From contig JAGOFF010000040.1 of the NCBI GenBank assembly GCA_017997315.1, positions 1 through 14,235 of the forward strand: a DNA stretch of 14,235 nucleotides, read 5' to 3'. The notes under the pieces were generated by a model. The model searched no databases. It saw nothing but the letters and a program-made list of their open reading frames with translations, and was not told the DNA's origin. Positions 13,436-14,235 of the stretch are shown here, one piece after another (position 1 is the stretch's first letter; each line of letters opens with the position of its first letter). This DNA is from Clostridia bacterium (GTDB lineage Bacteria > Bacillota > Clostridia > Saccharofermentanales > UBA5734). A program made the position numbers and the translations under genes.

Positions 13436-14232
13436 AGGCCGCACTGGCTCAACTGCGGTTTCCGCAATCCATCGACGACGGGCTTTCCCGGGTCGAAGCC
13501 GCCATACGGGAAGCCTCCGCGGCCGGCTCGGATATCGTGTGTTTTCCTGAGACATACCTGCCGGGGCTGCGCGCGGCCTGGATGCGGGTCGATCCGCCGG
13601 ATCCCCCGAAACTGGCGGAAGCGCTGGATCGGGTGTGCGGATGGGCCCGATCCTGCGGAATCCATGTCCTGATGCCCATGGAGTGTCCGGGCCCGGACGG
13701 ACTGCTGAACACGGTGTTCGTCATCGACCGCGGCGGCAACCTCCAGGGCCGACAGGACAAAGTCCAGCTTGACCCCAGCGAGGATTCCCATTATGTGCCC
13801 GGCCGGGGACGGAGGATGTTCCAGGCGGACGGGGTGCCGTTCGGGATCTCGATCTGCCACGAGGGCTTCCGGTATCCGGAAACCGTCCGATGGGCCGCGC
13901 TCCACGGAGCCGCGGTGGTCTTCCAACCTTTCTTCGGCGGGGAGAGGGGACCCCGTCCGCAGCGCCGCGTATGGGGGGATGCGGAAAATCCCTACAACGA
14001 GAGGGCGGTGCAGTGCAGGGCGCTGGAGAACACCCTGTTCATGGCCAGCGTGAATTATGCGCTCCCTTATCAGGATGCGGCCACCGCTGCGATCGGCCCG
14101 GACGGTATGTGTCTGGGCTGGTTGCGGTACGGGGAAGAAGGAATTTTATACACGGACATGGATCCTGCCCTGGCGACGCGCATGATCGCGCTTCGCTTCC
14201 GTCCGGACGGACTGGCAGGGGAGGGGCTGTGA
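13432..14232 (+). CDS. Carbon-nitrogen hydrolase (nitrilase superfamily amidase)
   Basis: A 266-residue protein, the normal length for a single-domain nitrilase-superfamily enzyme, complete 3 nt before the window end. ATG 13432 has GGAG (13419-13422) at 9-nt spacing and overlaps the preceding short ORF. The full catalytic triad is visible: Glu40 in VCFPETYLPG, Lys110 in GRQDKVQL, and nucleophile Cys142 in ISICHEGFRYPE. RALENTLFMASVNYA (196-210) is the conserved substrate-pocket and interface segment of the fold. These enzymes hydrolyse amides or nitriles through a Cys acyl-enzyme in the cytoplasm. The sequence lacks features I can tie to a specific member (omega-amidase, N-carbamoylputrescine amidase or beta-ureidopropionase), so the substrate stays open. 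Confidence 0.9.
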   Translation: MKAALAQLRFPQSIDDGLSRVEAAIREASAAGSDIVCFPETYLPGLRAAWMRVDPPDPPKLAEALDRVCGWARSCGIHVLMPMECPGPDGLLNTVFVIDRGGNLQGRQDKVQLDPSEDSHYVPGRGRRMFQADGVPFGISICHEGFRYPETVRWAALHGAAVVFQPFFGGERGPRPQRRVWGDAENPYNERAVQCRALENTLFMASVNYALPYQDAATAAIGPDGMCLGWLRYGEEGILYTDMDPALATRMIALRFRPDGLAGEGL

Positions 14233-14235
14233 TCC

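Overview
The window is a dense, GC-rich bacterial chromosome segment, roughly 60% G+C by eye, with genes on both strands, many 4-20 nt gene overlaps and strong GGAGG-type ribosome binding sites. Three lipobox signal peptides, a maltose-type ABC importer without its own ATPase gene, a surface-anchored amylase in place of a periplasmic enzyme, and a long CTC-type ribosomal protein bL25 suggest a Gram-positive, Bacillota-like fermenter of plant or dietary glycans. That placement is inference; there is no rRNA or tRNA here. TGA, TAA and TAG all end genes, so the genetic code looks standard.

Layout. (1) 1-205: 3' end of an MBL-fold hydrolase gene (+), then a terminator hairpin. (2) 304-3702, minus strand: a GH3 beta-glucosidase, a small MGMT/Atl1-family protein and a small lipoprotein gene interrupted by an in-frame TAG. 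(3) 3811-4299 (+): a protein with a C-terminal J domain, convergent with the next block. (4) 4317-6074, minus strand: three overlapping genes for flavodoxin-fold proteins, the first with a CX2CX2CX7C cysteine cluster. (5) 6075-6812: an unusually AT-rich divergent intergenic region of about 740 nt with a good promoter on each strand. (6) 6813-11952 (+): malE-malF-malG and a GH13 amylase lipoprotein, with two hairpins between malE and malF. (7) 11983-12621 (-): bL25/CTC. (8) 12701-14232 (+): a family-6 DNA-deoxyinosine glycosylase, a 22-codon ORF with a strong ribosome binding site, and a carbon-nitrogen hydrolase with an intact Glu-Lys-Cys triad.

How the genes work together. The best-supported system is alpha-glucan uptake. 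The lipoprotein amylase would trim maltodextrins at the cell surface, MalE would capture the products, and MalFG would import them using an ATPase encoded elsewhere. The GH3 enzyme lacks a signal peptide and would act on imported beta-glucosides in the cytoplasm. The three-flavoprotein cassette looks like a self-contained electron-transfer or reductase unit and is the least-explained system in the window. The MGMT/Atl1 protein and the deoxyinosine glycosylase are separate DNA-repair functions. I saw no mobile element, CRISPR array, tRNA or rRNA.
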